A stretch of DNA of 64,000 nt from Sphingomonas sp. Leaf412 (GCF_001425405.1 NZ_LMQP01000001.1:261582-325581), one strand, 5' to 3'. Shown: positions 26,533 through 36,722, numbered from the stretch's first letter. A program made the numbers and translations. Notes: generated from the sequence alone by a model not told the origin.

Positions 26533-27618
26533 ATGGCGACCCATTACCAGCGCGCGCTGATCGGCGACGAGAGCCTGACGCCGACCAGTTCGGCGGGCCT
26601 CACCTTCCCGTTCGGCGATCGCGCGCCGCAACCCGGCGAGCTGCTGACCGTCGCGCCCGGCATCCGCTGGTGGCGCGTGCCGATGTCGGGACCGCTGAAG
26701 CACGTCAACGGCCTGATCCTGGATGATGGCGACGGCCTGCTCGCGATCGACACCGGCACCGCCTCGCCGCGGTCGACCGAGGCGTGGAACGCGATCCTCG
26801 ACGGCCCGCTCGCGGGGCAGCGGATCACGCGCATCCTGTGCACGCACATGCACCCCGACCATATCGGGCTGGCGGGCTGGCTGGCGCGGCGGTTCGACGA
26901 CGCGCCGATCCTGATGACGCGCACCGAATGGCTGATGGCGCGGATGCTGTCGTCGGACAGCCGCGACGAGGTGCCCCCGGAACAGATCGCCTTCTGGCGC
27001 GCCTGCGGGTGGAGCCCGGAACAGATCGCGAGCGCGGAGAAGGGCGGCTTCGCGCGCTTCGGAAAGATGATCGCGCGCCTGCCGCTGGGCTTCACGCGCA
27101 TCCGCGACGGCGAGACGCTGTCGATCGGCGGATCGGACTGGGAAGTGGTCGTCGGCAGCGGGCACAGCCCCGAACATGCGTGCCTGCTCGACCGCGAGCG
27201 CCGCATCCTGATCGCGGGGGACCAGGTTTTGCCGCGGATCAGCAGCAACGTGTCGCTCCACGTCAACGAACCGGGCGCGGACCCGCTGGGCGAATGGCTC
27301 GATTCGATCGCGCGCTTCCGCCTCCTGCCCGACGACCTGCTGGTCCTGCCCGGCCACGGCGATCCCTTCCACGGGCTGCACGCCCGGCTCGACGCGCTGG
27401 CGACCGAGCATCGCGACCGGCTCGACACGCTGGCGGCGCATATCGAAACCCCGCGCCGCGCCGCCGACTGTTTCCCGCAATTGTTCCGTCGCCCGATCGG
27501 CCCCGACGTCATCGGCATGGCGACCGGCGAGGCATTGGCGCACCTGCGCCATCTGGAGGCGACCGGCCGCGCCCGGCGCGAGGACCGCGACGGCGTGTGG
27601 TGGTATTCGCGGGCCTGA
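26533..27618 (+). CDS. MBL-fold metallo-hydrolase
   Basis: A 361-residue metallo-beta-lactamase fold enzyme. THMHPDHIG (about residue 108) is the zinc motif, with GSGHSPEHAC (histidine ligand), IAGDQVL (bridging aspartate) and LPGHGDPF (last histidine) following in order. A C-terminal helical winged-helix-like part (residues 280-361) resembles LACTB2-type or glyoxalase II-like hydrolases. Likely a thioester or lactone hydrolase; substrate unknown. Starts 82 bp after the REP-like element. Confidence 0.88.
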   Translation: MATHYQRALIGDESLTPTSSAGLTFPFGDRAPQPGELLTVAPGIRWWRVPMSGPLKHVNGLILDDGDGLLAIDTGTASPRSTEAWNAILDGPLAGQRITRILCTHMHPDHIGLAGWLARRFDDAPILMTRTEWLMARMLSSDSRDEVPPEQIAFWRACGWSPEQIASAEKGGFARFGKMIARLPLGFTRIRDGETLSIGGSDWEVVVGSGHSPEHACLLDRERRILIAGDQVLPRISSNVSLHVNEPGADPLGEWLDSIARFRLLPDDLLVLPGHGDPFHGLHARLDALATEHRDRLDTLAAHIETPRRAADCFPQLFRRPIGPDVIGMATGEALAHLRHLEATGRARREDRDGVWWYSRA

Positions 27619-27635
27619 AGGTCCATGTAGCGGTC

Positions 27636-28397
27636 GTGCGTCGTCCCCTGCCCCAGATCGTCCGCGTCATCGACCTCGAAACGACCGGCTCCGCCCCGCC
27701 CGCGCACGGGGTGTGCGAGGTCGGCTGGCAGGACGTGGCGCTCGGCCCCGACGGCCGCTGGGAATTATATGGCGAGGGCGGCAACCGGCTGGTCAATCCC
27801 GGCCGCTCGATGCCCCCGATCACGCAGGCGATCCACCACATCCGCGACGAGGACGTGGCCGACGCGCCGTGGTGGCACGACGTCGCGCGACAGGTCCTCG
27901 ATCCCTACCCCCGCCGCGTCGCGCTGGCCGCGCATCGCTCCGCGTTCGAGGAGCAGTTCTGCACGCCCGCGATGACGCATGGCGCGGACTGGATCTGCAC
28001 GTGGAAATGCGCGCTGCGGCTGTGGCCCGACAGCCCGTCCTTCTCGAACCAGGTGCTGCGCTACTGGCGCAAGCCCGACGGGCTGGACCACGACCGCGGC
28101 CTGCCCGCGCATCGCGCCTTCCCCGACGCCTATGTCACCGCGCACCATCTGCGCGACCAGCTGAACGAGGCGTCGGTCGCGCAACTGGTCGAATGGACCA
28201 GCCAGCCCGGCCTGCTCCCCCGCGTCCGCTACGGCCCCGACCGCGGCAAGGACTGGCGCGAGATCGAGGAGGAAAGCCTCGTGAAGTTCATGACCGATCG
28301 CGACCCCGACATCCGCTTCACCGCGGAAACCGAAATGGCGCGCCGCCGCGGCGGCGGCCATGTCGGCCGCGCCACCGCGCAGGAACTGCTGCTGTAG
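27636..28397 (+). CDS. DnaQ-like 3'-5' exonuclease
   Basis: A 253-residue DEDD exonuclease. Motif ExoI is VIDLETTG near residue 11; ExoII should lie at ALAAHRSAFEEQF and ExoIII at GLPAHRAFPDAYVTAHHL (H and D). The C-terminal third (after residue 170) is an extra domain starting VAQLVEWTSQPGLLPRVRYG, similar to the tail of ExoX-type proteins. Start GTG 27636 is the only fitting codon after the previous stop. Probably involved in repair or RNA/DNA end trimming rather than being the polymerase III epsilon subunit, being separate and carrying an unusual tail. Confidence 0.82.
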   Translation: MRRPLPQIVRVIDLETTGSAPPAHGVCEVGWQDVALGPDGRWELYGEGGNRLVNPGRSMPPITQAIHHIRDEDVADAPWWHDVARQVLDPYPRRVALAAHRSAFEEQFCTPAMTHGADWICTWKCALRLWPDSPSFSNQVLRYWRKPDGLDHDRGLPAHRAFPDAYVTAHHLRDQLNEASVAQLVEWTSQPGLLPRVRYGPDRGKDWREIEEESLVKFMTDRDPDIRFTAETEMARRRGGGHVGRATAQELLL

Positions 28398-28415
28398 GTC
28401 GTCACTGGCGCCGAC

Positions 28416-29957
28416 GTGCCAGTCACGCTACCGCCCGTCGCGATGGTCCGCCGCCCGCTTCCCTTCGTCGTCGTCCGGGAAGGATCGATCGGGCGTCGCC
28501 TCGCCCTCTTCATGATCCTGGGCTTCGTCGCGCTGATCGGGGCGGGGGGTGCCGCGACCTGGGTGATGAGCGAGAACGAGCGCCATGCGCGCATGGTCGC
28601 GCACACCTATCAGGTGGAGAACGCCATCCTCGATTCGCGCCGCCTGATCGAGCAGGCGGAGACGACGCGGCGCGGCTTCCTGCTGATGCCCGAGGACCGC
28701 GGCTTCCTGCGCTCCTATCGCGAGGCGGCGGCGCAGCTTCCCGCCGCGCTGGCGCGGTTGCGGGCGCTGACCGGCGACAATCCGCGGCAACAGGCGCAGG
28801 GCGCGGCGATCGGGCGCGCGGTCGCGGCGCTGGCGGCACGGCGCGAGGATACCGTGGCGATGGTCGCGAACGGCGACGCCGCCGCCGGGCTCGCCGCCTT
28901 CCGCCGCGACGACGAATCGGCGCGGTTGCGCACGATCCGCGCCGGGTTCGACCGGATGCTGGCGGAGGAGCGGCGCCTGCTGGCGCAGCGCGACGCGGCG
29001 CTTCGGGCCAGCGAGCGGTTGTTCTACGCCGTCGTGGCGCTCGCCGGCCTGCTGCTGGTCGGGGTCGCGCTCGTCTCCCTCGCGACGATCCTGGCCTACA
29101 CGCGCGATCTCGCCCGCTCGCGCGACGCGCTGTCGCAGATGAACGAAGGGCTGGAGGGGATCGTGGCGGAGCGCACGTCGGACCTGACCCGCGCGAACGA
29201 CGAGATCCAGCGGTTCGCCTATATCGTCAGCCACGACCTGCGCTCCCCGTTGGTGAACGTCATGGGCTTCACCGCCGAACTGGAAGGGGCGGCGGGCACG
29301 CTGCGCGGCCTGGTCGAGCGTGCGGAGGAGCACGCGCCCGATCTGGTGACGCAGGACGACCGCCTGGCCGCGCGGGAGGATCTGCCCGAGGCGATCGGCT
29401 TCATCCGGTCGTCGACGCAGAAGATGGACCGGCTCATCACCGCGATCCTGCAATTGTCCCGCCATGGCCGCCGCGTGCTGACCCCCGAACCGATCGACCT
29501 GGCGCAGATGGTCGCGGGCATCGGCGACACGCTGGCGCACCGGCTGGATTCGGCGGACGCCGTCCTGGCGATCGACGGGACGCTGCCCGTCATGGTGACC
29601 GACCGCTTCTCGATCGACCAGATCCTGTCGAACCTGATCGAGAATGCGGTGAAATACCTGCGCCGCGGCGTTCCCGGCCGGATCGTCGTGCGCGGGCATC
29701 GCGCGGGCGCGCGCGCGATCCTGGAAGTGGCGGACAACGGCCGCGGCATCGACGCGCGCGATCACGATCGCGTCTTCGACCTGTTCCGCCGTTCGGGGAC
29801 GCAGGACGTGGCGGGCGAGGGGATCGGCCTGGCCACCGTCCGCGCGCTGGCGTTCCGCCTGGGCGGAACGATCGACGTGACATCCACGCCCGGACAGGGC
29901 ACCACTTTCCGCCTCAATCTACCCCTTACCCTCGACGCGCAGGAAAACCGGGAATGA
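28416..29957 (+). CDS. Sensor histidine kinase with CHASE3 domain
   Basis: About 510 residues: membrane helix near residue 30, periplasmic CHASE3 domain with AILDSRRLIEQAETTRRG-type repeats, second helix near 205, a coiled coil, HisKA with the phosphoacceptor in IVSHDLRSPL, then HATPase with NLIENAVKYL (N box), VADNGRGID (G1) and GEGIGLA (G2). All catalytic motifs are present. GTG 28416 or ATG 28443 could start it. Its last codon overlaps the response regulator start (ATGA), so signal passes to the next gene. Confidence 0.9.
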   Translation: MPVTLPPVAMVRRPLPFVVVREGSIGRRLALFMILGFVALIGAGGAATWVMSENERHARMVAHTYQVENAILDSRRLIEQAETTRRGFLLMPEDRGFLRSYREAAAQLPAALARLRALTGDNPRQQAQGAAIGRAVAALAARREDTVAMVANGDAAAGLAAFRRDDESARLRTIRAGFDRMLAEERRLLAQRDAALRASERLFYAVVALAGLLLVGVALVSLATILAYTRDLARSRDALSQMNEGLEGIVAERTSDLTRANDEIQRFAYIVSHDLRSPLVNVMGFTAELEGAAGTLRGLVERAEEHAPDLVTQDDRLAAREDLPEAIGFIRSSTQKMDRLITAILQLSRHGRRVLTPEPIDLAQMVAGIGDTLAHRLDSADAVLAIDGTLPVMVTDRFSIDQILSNLIENAVKYLRRGVPGRIVVRGHRAGARAILEVADNGRGIDARDHDRVFDLFRRSGTQDVAGEGIGLATVRALAFRLGGTIDVTSTPGQGTTFRLNLPLTLDAQENRE

Positions 29958-30403
29958 ACGCACCCCAATCCGTCGGAATCGTGATGATCGAGGACGACGA
30001 AGGTCACGCCCGGTTGATCGAGAAGAACATCCGCCGCGCGGGCATCATGAACGAGATCAGGCATTTCACCGACGGGACGAGCGCGCTCGACTATATCTTC
30101 AACGATACCGGCGGCCCCGCGCTGAACGGGCCCGCGCTGGTCTTGCTGGACCTGAACCTTCCCGACATGAGCGGCACCGACATCCTGGCGCGGATCAAGG
30201 GGTCGGACGGCCCGGTGAAGCGCACGCCCGTCGTCGTGCTGACCACCACCGACGACAGCCGCGAGATCCAGCGCTGCTACGACCTGGGCGCCAACGTCTA
30301 CATCACGAAACCGGTGAACTACGAAAACTTCGCGCAGGCGATCCGGCAACTCGGGCTGTTCCTGTCGGTCATCCAGGTCCCCGATCTGGACGAGGGCCGC
30401 TGA
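29954..30403 (+). CDS. Rcp1-type single-domain response regulator
   Basis: A 149-residue receiver: [18 protein letters not shown] acidic pocket, phosphoacceptor in [16 protein letters not shown] with the conserved threonine, and [10 protein letters not shown] with the lysine. The long insertion and NIRRAG sequence are typical of receivers paired with CHASE3 or phytochrome kinases. Overlaps the kinase gene by 4 bp; no output domain, so it passes phosphate on. Confidence 0.92.
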   Translation: MNAPQSVGIVMIEDDEGHARLIEKNIRRAGIMNEIRHFTDGTSALDYIFNDTGGPALNGPALVLLDLNLPDMSGTDILARIKGSDGPVKRTPVVVLTTTDDSREIQRCYDLGANVYITKPVNYENFAQAIRQLGLFLSVIQVPDLDEGR

Positions 30404-30407
30404 TCGT

Positions 30408-31430
30408 TTGGCCCATGTCCTGTACATCGACGACGACGCCGGCATCCGCCGGCTGGTCGCGCGCGCGCTGGAGCGGCGCGGCCATCGCGTGACGACGGCG
30501 GCGGACGGCGTGGCGGGCGTCGCCGCCGCCGCGGCGGAGCCGTTCGACCTGGTCGCGGTGGATCATTACATGCCCGGGATCGACGGGCTGGAGACGCTGG
30601 CGCGGCTGAACGCGCTGCCCGACGCGCCGCCGGTCGTCTACGTCACCGGGTCGGAGGAAAGCCGTGTCGCGGTCGCCGCCCTGCGCGCGGGCGCGGCGGA
30701 CTATGTCGTGAAATCGGTCGGTGACGATTTCTTCGACCTCCTCGACGCCACCTTCGCGCAGGTCATCCGGCGCAGCGAAACCGCGCGCGAGAAAACCCGG
30801 GCCGAGGCCGACCTGCGCGCCAGCAATGCGCGGCTGGAGGCGTTGCTGGCGGAGGTGAACCACCGCGTGGCCAATTCGCTCCAGATCGTGTCCGCGATGG
30901 TGCGAATGCAGGCGAGCGGCCTGACGGACGAGGCGGCGCGCGCGGCGCTGGAGGACACGCAGGCGCGGATCACCGCGATCGCGCAGGTCCACCGCCGCCT
31001 GTACACCGGCGACGATGTCGAGAGCGTCGACATGCAGGAATATCTCGCCGCGCTGATCGCCGAACTGTCCGCCACCTGGTCCAGCGCGGATCGCCCGCGG
31101 GACCTGCATCTCGCCGCGGAGCCGCTGCGCCTGCCGACCGACCGCGCGGTGTCGCTGGGCGTGATCGTGACCGAACTGGTCAGCAACGCGTGCAAATACG
31201 CCTATCCCGCGGGCGCGGGGGAGGTCCGCATCGTGCTGACCCGCGACGGCGACGCGCGCTTCCGCCTGTCGGTGGAGGACGACGGCATCGGCATCGTCGA
31301 CGCCGCACCGCAGGGCACCGGCGTCGGCACCCGCCTGATCCGCGCGATGGCGCAGAGCCTGGACAGCGTGGTGGAATACGACCCCGCCCACCGCGGCACG
31401 CGCGCCGTGCTGGCGGCGGGGTTGGCGTAG
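30408..31430 (+). CDS. Receiver + HWE/HisKA_2-type histidine kinase
   Basis: A 340-residue fusion. Residues 1-120 are a receiver (YIDDDAG; phosphoacceptor in [12 protein letters not shown]; lysine in VVKSVGDD). A coiled coil follows, then the HisKA_2 helix with [17 protein letters not shown] (phosphoacceptor H) and an HATPase with [15 protein letters not shown] and VEDDGIGI. Such kinases feed single-domain regulators such as PhyR-type or the one upstream. The only in-frame start after the previous stop is TTG 30408, 4 bp on, a weak start that may lower expression. All three genes form one signalling operon. Confidence 0.88.
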   Translation: MAHVLYIDDDAGIRRLVARALERRGHRVTTAADGVAGVAAAAAEPFDLVAVDHYMPGIDGLETLARLNALPDAPPVVYVTGSEESRVAVAALRAGAADYVVKSVGDDFFDLLDATFAQVIRRSETAREKTRAEADLRASNARLEALLAEVNHRVANSLQIVSAMVRMQASGLTDEAARAALEDTQARITAIAQVHRRLYTGDDVESVDMQEYLAALIAELSATWSSADRPRDLHLAAEPLRLPTDRAVSLGVIVTELVSNACKYAYPAGAGEVRIVLTRDGDARFRLSVEDDGIGIVDAAPQGTGVGTRLIRAMAQSLDSVVEYDPAHRGTRAVLAAGLA

Positions 31431-31444
31431 GTCCACCTCAGCCT

Positions 31445-31522
31445 TCCGTTCGGGCTGAGCGCAGTCGAAGCCTATGCACCACCGTCGGCGCATACCCTTC
31501 GACTTCGCTCCGGGCGAACGGA
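31445..31522. repeat. CTGAGCG-AGTCGAAG inverted repeat, copy 2
   Basis: Arms TCCGTTCGGGCTGAGCGCAG..TCGAAG (31445-31470) and CTTCGACTTCGCTCCGGGCGAACGGA (31497-31522, written here in two parts of the same arm: CTTCGACTTCGCTCC, GGGCGAACGGA). It lies between the converging kinase and cysNC genes and can serve as a terminator for both. Confidence 0.85.
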
Positions 31523-31529
31523 GGTGTGG

Positions 31530-33434
31530 TCAGGCCGCCTCCCGGTCCAGCAACCACGCCACGATCCGGTCCGCCGCCGCCTCCGCGCTTTCCACTGCGG
31601 TATCGACGTGCAGGTCGGGCGCCTCGGGCGCCTCGTACGGGCTGTCGATGCCGGTGAAGTTCGCCAGCTTCCCGGCGCGCGCCTTCGCATACAGGCCCTT
31701 CACGTCGCGCGCCTCAGCCGCGGCGAGCGTCGAATCGACGTGGATCTCCACGAACTCCCCGGGGCTCAGCATCTGCCGCACCAGGTCGCGCTCCGCCCGG
31801 AAGGGGCTGATGAAGGCGGTCAGCACGATCAGCCCCGCGTCGGTCATCAACCGCGCGACCTCGCCGACACGGCGGATGTTCTCCACGCGGTCGGCATCGG
31901 TGAAGCCCAGGTCGCGGTTCAGCCCGTGGCGGACGTTGTCGCCGTCCAGCAGGAACGTGTGCCGGTTCATCCGCGCCAGCTTCGTCTCGACCAGGTTCGC
32001 GATCGTCGACTTGCCCGCCCCCGACAGGCCGGTGAACCACAATACCGCGGGCTTCTGGTTCTTCAGGTCCGCGCGCCGCTCGCGCGTCACGTCCAGATGC
32101 TGGCGATGCACGTTGGCGGCGCGGCGCAGCGCGAACCGGATCATGCCCGCCGCGACGGTGGCGTTGGTCGCCTTGTCGATCAGGATGAAGCCGCCCAGTT
32201 CCCGGCTCTTGTCGTACGGCTCGAACACCACCGGCCGGTCGAGCGACAGCGTCGCGACCCCGATCGCGTTCAGCTCCAGCGTGCGCGCCGCGGTCTGTTC
32301 CAGCGTGTTGACGTTGACCTGGTATTTCGGCGTCCGCAGCGTCGCCGACGCGTTTTGCGTCGCGAGCTGGAAGACATAGGCGCGGCCGGGCAGCATCGCC
32401 TCGTCCGCCATCCACACGATCGTCGCCTCGAACTGGTCCGCCGCCTCCGGCGGGTCGCCCGCCGCGGCGATCACGTCGCCGCGCGAACAATCGACCTCGT
32501 CCGACAATGTCAGCGTCACCGACTCGCCCGCCACCGCCGCATCGCGATCGCCGTCGAGCGTTACGATCCGCGCGACGGTGGTGGTGCGCCCCGACGGCAC
32601 GATCCGCACCGCATCGCCCGGCTTCACGCCGCCGCCCGCGATCGTGCCCGCGAAGCCGCGGAAGTCGAGGTCGGGACGATTGACCCATTGCACCGGCAGG
32701 CGGAAGGCACCGCGCGCCTCGCGATCCGCATCGACGGGCACGGTGTCGAGATGCTCGATCAGCGTCGGGCCGTCGTACCACGCCATGTTGGTGCTGGCGG
32801 TCGCGATATTGTCGCCGCCCAGCCCCGACACGGGGATCGCGCGGAAATCGGTGATCCCGATCTCGCTCGCGAAGGCGCGATAGGCCAGGCGGATGCGGTC
32901 GAACACGCCCCGGTCGTAACCGACCAGATCCATTTTATTGATCGCCAGCACGATGTTCCGCACGCCCAGCAGATGCGCGAGATAGCTGTGCCGCCGTGTC
33001 TGCGTCAGCACGCCCTTGCGCGCGTCGACCAGGATCACGGCCAGGTCCGCGGTCGACGCGCCGGTGACCATGTTGCGCGTGTACTGCTCATGCCCCGGCG
33101 TGTCGGCGACGATGAACTTGCGCCGCTCGGTCGCGAAGAAGCGATAGGCGACGTCGATCGTGATCCCCTGCTCGCGCTCCGCGGCCAGACCGTCGACCAG
33201 CAGCGCGAAATCGATGTTCTGCCCCTGCGTGCCGACGCGCTTGCTGTCCGCCTCCAGCGCCGACAGCTGATCCTCGAATATCTGCTTCGAATCGTACAGC
33301 AGCCGGCCGATCAGCGTCGACTTGCCGTCGTCCACCGATCCGCAGGTGATGAAGCGGAGCAGCGATTTCGATTCATGGCTGGCCAGATACGCGCGGATGT
33401 CGGTGCGGATCAGGTCGTCGGGGGTGTAACTCAT
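31530..33434 (-). CDS. cysNC: Bifunctional sulfate adenylyltransferase subunit 1 / adenylylsulfate kinase
   Basis: A 634-residue fusion. Residues 1-430 are the CysN GTPase ([17 protein letters not shown]alker [14 protein letters not shown]3, NKMDLV G4) that drives sulfate adenylation with CysD; residues 440-634 are the APS kinase CysC ([15 protein letters not shown]alker [26 protein letters not shown]). The product is PAPS in the assimilatory pathway. It follows cysD by 40 bp, and its ribosome binding site is inside a perfect hairpin (see 33437-33461). Confidence 0.95.
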   Translation of the reverse strand: MSYTPDDLIRTDIRAYLASHESKSLLRFITCGSVDDGKSTLIGRLLYDSKQIFEDQLSALEADSKRVGTQGQNIDFALLVDGLAAEREQGITIDVAYRFFATERRKFIVADTPGHEQYTRNMVTGASTADLAVILVDARKGVLTQTRRHSYLAHLLGVRNIVLAINKMDLVGYDRGVFDRIRLAYRAFASEIGITDFRAIPVSGLGGDNIATASTNMAWYDGPTLIEHLDTVPVDADREARGAFRLPVQWVNRPDLDFRGFAGTIAGGGVKPGDAVRIVPSGRTTTVARIVTLDGDRDAAVAGESVTLTLSDEVDCSRGDVIAAAGDPPEAADQFEATIVWMADEAMLPGRAYVFQLATQNASATLRTPKYQVNVNTLEQTAARTLELNAIGVATLSLDRPVVFEPYDKSRELGGFILIDKATNATVAAGMIRFALRRAANVHRQHLDVTRERRADLKNQKPAVLWFTGLSGAGKSTIANLVETKLARMNRHTFLLDGDNVRHGLNRDLGFTDADRVENIRRVGEVARLMTDAGLIVLTAFISPFRAERDLVRQMLSPGEFVEIHVDSTLAAAEARDVKGLYAKARAGKLANFTGIDSPYEAPEAPDLHVDTAVESAEAAADRIVAWLLDREAA

Positions 33435-33436
33435 CC

Positions 33437-33461
33437 TATCCTCCCCGGCACGGGGAGGATA
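33437..33461 (-). promoter_or_regulatory. Perfect hairpin containing the cysNC ribosome binding site
   Basis: On the minus strand, TATCCTCCCC, a 5-nt loop GTGCC, then GGGGAGGATA, followed by GG and the cysNC ATG. The second arm holds the Shine-Dalgarno GGAGG, so stem formation would hide it. The identical 25-bp sequence appears at 35249-35273 after the P450 gene, so it could be a mobile palindrome that landed here rather than an evolved switch. Confidence 0.6.
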
Positions 33462-33474
33462 TGCCCGCTCGCCA

Positions 33475-34365
33475 TCAGAAGTACCCCGCCTGCTTCTTCA
33501 GCTCCATGCTGGCGCCCGCCTCCTTGTCGATCGCCCGCCCCTGCCGCTCGCTCGTCGTCGTCAGCAGCATCTCGCGGATAACATCGTCCAGCGTCGCGGC
33601 CTCGCTCTCCACCGCGCCGGTCAGTGGGTAGCAACCCAATGTGCGGAAGCGGATCGAACGATCCACCGGCACCTCGCCGGGCGCCAGCGGGAAACGGTCG
33701 TCGTCGACCATCAGGATCAACCCGTCGCGCTCCACCGTCGGGCGCGGCGCCGCGAAATACAGCGGCACGATCTCGATCCCCTCGCGCGCGATATATTGCC
33801 ACACGTCCAGCTCGGTCCAGTTGCTCAAGGGAAAGACGCGCATGCTCTCCCCCTTCGCGTGGCGCGCATTGTACAGGTGCCACAATTCCGGCCGCTGCGC
33901 CTTGGGATCCCAGCGGTGGGTGGCGGTGCGGAAGGAGAAGATGCGCTCCTTCGCGCGCGCCTTCTCCTCGTCGCGCCGCGCGCCGCCGAACGCGGCGTCG
34001 AAGCCGTATTGGTCGAGCGCCTGCTTCAGCCCTTCGGTCTTCCACAGGTCGGTGTGCAGGCTGCCGTGATCGAACGGGTTAATCCCGCGCGCCTTCGCAT
34101 CGGGATTCTGGTGGACCAGCAATTCCATGCCCGCATCGCGCGCCGCCTGATCGCGCAGGTCGTACATCGCGCGGAATTTCCACGTCGTGTCGACATGCAG
34201 CAGCGGGAAGGGCGGCGGCGCCGGGAAGAACGCCTTCTTCGCCAGATGCAGCATCACGGCGGAATCCTTGCCCACCGAATACAGCATCACCGGCCGCTCC
34301 GCGACCGCGACGACCTCGCGCAGGATATGGATACCCTCCGCCTCCAGGCGATCGAGATGCGTCAT
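33475..34365 (-). CDS. cysD: Sulfate adenylyltransferase subunit 2
   Basis: A 296-residue PP-loop ATPase of the CysD family. [11 protein letters not shown] (about residue 30) is the pyrophosphate-binding loop, followed by [18 protein letters not shown] and [21 protein letters not shown], all conserved in CysD. Makes APS from sulfate and ATP with the CysN half of CysNC. The start ATG 34365 overlaps the cysQ stop by 4 bp, and cysNC follows, forming cysQ-cysD-cysNC. Confidence 0.95.
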   Translation of the reverse strand: MTHLDRLEAEGIHILREVVAVAERPVMLYSVGKDSAVMLHLAKKAFFPAPPPFPLLHVDTTWKFRAMYDLRDQAARDAGMELLVHQNPDAKARGINPFDHGSLHTDLWKTEGLKQALDQYGFDAAFGGARRDEEKARAKERIFSFRTATHRWDPKAQRPELWHLYNARHAKGESMRVFPLSNWTELDVWQYIAREGIEIVPLYFAAPRPTVERDGLILMVDDDRFPLAPGEVPVDRSIRFRTLGCYPLTGAVESEAATLDDVIREMLLTTTSERQGRAIDKEAGASMELKKQAGYF

Positions 34366-35177
34366 GGCAGGAACGGCCGCAGCGGTGCGGGGTCGTAGCT
34401 GCCCGTCGCGACGAAGCCCTCGTTGCGGAAACCCGCCTTGCCGTACTGGAACGTCGCACCGTCGAGGTCGAGCGTCCGTCCGCCCGCCGCGCGCAGGACC
34501 GCGTCGCCCGCGGCGGTGTCCCATTCCATCGTCGGCCCGGTGCGCGGATACACGTCCGCCTCCCCCGCCGCGACCAGCGCGAACTTCAGGCTGGACCCCA
34601 CCGACACGCGATCGTCGATGCCCGCGGCGGCGAACCAGTCGTCCAGCCCGGGCATCGCATGGCTGCGCGACGCGACCGCGACGACCGCCGAATCGGCGAT
34701 GCGGACATGGATCGCGCGGGCGTCCGATCGCTGTCCGTCCGCGATACGGGTCGCTGCCCAGGCGCCCGTCGTCGTATCGCCCCAGTACAGGGTGTGGCGC
34801 GCGGGCGCGTAGACGACGCCCATCGTCGGCACCCCCGCCTCCACCAGCGCGATGTTGACCGTGAAATCGTCGCCGCGCCGCACGAACTCCTTCGTCCCGT
34901 CCAGCGGGTCGACGAGGAAAAAGGTCGCGTCGACCGCGGGCATCCGCCCGGCGGCGCATTCCTCCTCCGCGATGACCGGGATACCGGGCGCGACGCGCGC
35001 CAGCCCCGCGAGGATCACGCCCTCCGCATCGCGGTCCGCCGCGGTGACGGGACTGTCGTCCGCCTTGAAACTGGTGGTGCAGCCCGCGACGAAATGCCGC
35101 ATCACGACATCGCCCCCCGCCTCTGCGAGCGAGACGAGGGCGTCGAGCAGGGTCGCGCGGTTCGGAACGTCGGTCAT
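34362..35177 (-). CDS. cysQ: 3'(2'),5'-bisphosphate nucleotidase CysQ
   Basis: A 271-residue inositol-monophosphatase-fold enzyme. Metal site residues are in [15 protein letters not shown] (D-x-x-D-G-T) and [12 protein letters not shown]. It hydrolyses PAP, the by-product of PAPS reduction, in keeping with its place in the sulfate activation operon. ATG 35177 ([11 protein letters not shown]) is preferred; the more upstream ATG at 35240 would run back toward the P450 palindrome. Confidence 0.92.
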   Translation of the reverse strand: MTDVPNRATLLDALVSLAEAGGDVVMRHFVAGCTTSFKADDSPVTAADRDAEGVILAGLARVAPGIPVIAEEECAAGRMPAVDATFFLVDPLDGTKEFVRRGDDFTVNIALVEAGVPTMGVVYAPARHTLYWGDTTTGAWAATRIADGQRSDARAIHVRIADSAVVAVASRSHAMPGLDDWFAAAGIDDRVSVGSSLKFALVAAGEADVYPRTGPTMEWDTAAGDAVLRAAGGRTLDLDGATFQYGKAGFRNEGFVATGSYDPAPLRPFLP

Positions 35178-35248
35178 CGCGTCGCTATGTGGCGGCGCAC
35201 GCCCGCGGTCGCCAGCAACTTGTACGCGGGGCGGTGGCAAGATGGGCT

Positions 35249-35273
35249 TATCCTCCCCGGCACGGGGAGGATA
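35249..35273. repeat. 25-bp palindrome, second copy, after P450 stop
   Basis: Arms TATCCTCCCC and GGGGAGGATA around GGCAC, identical base for base to 33437-33461. It abuts the P450 stop codon (35274-35276) and here could act as the transcript end. Confidence 0.85.
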
Positions 35274-36629
35274 TCAGGCCGCCCTCGCCGTCGCCTCCGG
35301 CGTGAATTCCACCTCCAGCCGCTTCACCGCATGGACGAAGTTGTTCGGCGCGATGTCGATCTCGCCGGTCCAGCGGATGTCGGGGAAGCGCGCGAAGATC
35401 TGGCGATACGCTTCCTCCAGCTGCAATTGCGCCGTCATCCGCCCGATGCAGATGTGCGGCCCGTGGCCGAAGGCGATGTTCTTCTCCGCATTGGCGCGGC
35501 GGATGTCGAACCGGTCGGGATCGGGGAACATCGCCGGGTCGCGATTGGCGGCGCCGTAATACATGATCGCCTTCTCCCCCTCGGCGATCGTCTGTCCGCA
35601 TACGTCCACGTCGCGCGTCGCGGTGCGCCGCATGTAGATGACCGGCGACACCATCCGCGTGATCTCGTGCACCGCATTGGTCAGCAAGCCGCCGTCCGCC
35701 TGCAACAGCGCCTTCTGCTCCGGGTTTTCGGTGAACAGCTTCATCGCGCCGGACAGCGAGTTGCGCGTCGTGTCGTTGCCCGCGAACACGATCAGCAGCC
35801 ACGCGCCGTCCAGATATTCGTCGGGCAGCTTGCCGCCCTCGACCTGCGCATTCGCGATCGCGCTCATCAGGTCCGCCTGCGGGTCGGCGCGGCGCTTCGC
35901 CAGCATCGCGCGGCCATATTCGAACATCTCCGCCACGTTGGCGTTGAACATGTCGATGAACGCCGCGATCTGCGGCGTCGGTTCGGACAGTCCGGCGAGC
36001 TGGTCCATCTGCTCGACCGCGATCTGCTGCGCCATTTCCAGGAAATGGATCCATTGCATGAAGCGTTCGCGGTCCGCGACCGGCACGCCCAGCATCTCGC
36101 ACAACGTGAAGATCGGCAGCCGCTGCGCGAACTTCTCGACGAAATCGCATTTGCCGGTGGGCGCCATCCCGTCGAGCAACCGCGTCACCTCCGCCGACAC
36201 GCGGTCGCGCAGGCCCTTCATGTACGTGGCGGTGAAATAGGGCATGTGCTCCTTGCGAAGCTCGCGATGCGGGCGCCCGTCGAGGTTTATCATGCTGTTG
36301 GTCGACGCGGAGAACAACGTCGGATGCCGCGTCTCCTCCGCACCCAGCGCCATCAGGATGCCGCCCTTTTCGGACGAGAATCCCTCGGGATCGCCGTTGA
36401 CGCGCTTGACCGCCTCATGGCTGGTCAGCGCCCAGAACCCGACGCCGTCGCGTGGCATGGGATGCCACATCACCGGCGCGGTCTCGCGCATGCGGCGGAA
36501 ATCATCCCACGGCTGCCCCTTCGTGAAGCGGTAGATGTCGGTCAGGTCGACGTCGGGCAACGTCGGGCGGACGGGGGGATAGGTCGGGCCCGCGCGGCCC
36601 TCGACGATGTTGTCGCTGACAAGATGCAT
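35274..36629 (-). CDS. Cytochrome P450
   Basis: A 451-residue soluble bacterial P450. The I-helix oxygen-binding motif is AGNDTTRNS (about residue 270), the K-helix ExxR is in HEITRMVSP, and the heme ligand loop is FGHGPHICIG (F-x-G-x-H-x-C-x-G) near residue 390. It hydroxylates a small organic substrate with electrons from a ferredoxin; no ferredoxin reductase is adjacent. ATG 36629 follows GGAGAACCAGG. The ADH, GST and luciferase-like monooxygenase genes lie just upstream on the same strand, separated by an inverted repeat. Confidence 0.93.
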   Translation of the reverse strand: MHLVSDNIVEGRAGPTYPPVRPTLPDVDLTDIYRFTKGQPWDDFRRMRETAPVMWHPMPRDGVGFWALTSHEAVKRVNGDPEGFSSEKGGILMALGAEETRHPTLFSASTNSMINLDGRPHRELRKEHMPYFTATYMKGLRDRVSAEVTRLLDGMAPTGKCDFVEKFAQRLPIFTLCEMLGVPVADRERFMQWIHFLEMAQQIAVEQMDQLAGLSEPTPQIAAFIDMFNANVAEMFEYGRAMLAKRRADPQADLMSAIANAQVEGGKLPDEYLDGAWLLIVFAGNDTTRNSLSGAMKLFTENPEQKALLQADGGLLTNAVHEITRMVSPVIYMRRTATRDVDVCGQTIAEGEKAIMYYGAANRDPAMFPDPDRFDIRRANAEKNIAFGHGPHICIGRMTAQLQLEEAYRQIFARFPDIRWTGEIDIAPNNFVHAVKRLEVEFTPEATARAA

Positions 36630-36644
36630 CCTGGTTCTCCTCAA

Positions 36645-36708
36645 CCCCCGTTCGCCCTGAGCGCAGTCGAAGGGCATGTGCTTCGACTGCGCTCAGCACG
36701 AACGGGGG
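36645..36708. repeat. CTGAGCG-AGTCGAAG inverted repeat, copy 3
   Basis: The best copy: 28-bp arms (36645-36672 and 36681-36708) with two mismatches around an 8-nt loop, ends CCCCCGTTCG / CGAACGGGGG. Sits between the ADH stop and the P450 start, so it probably ends the ADH-side transcript or separates the two units. Confidence 0.9.
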
Positions 36709-36722
36709 AACTGCTCATGAAT

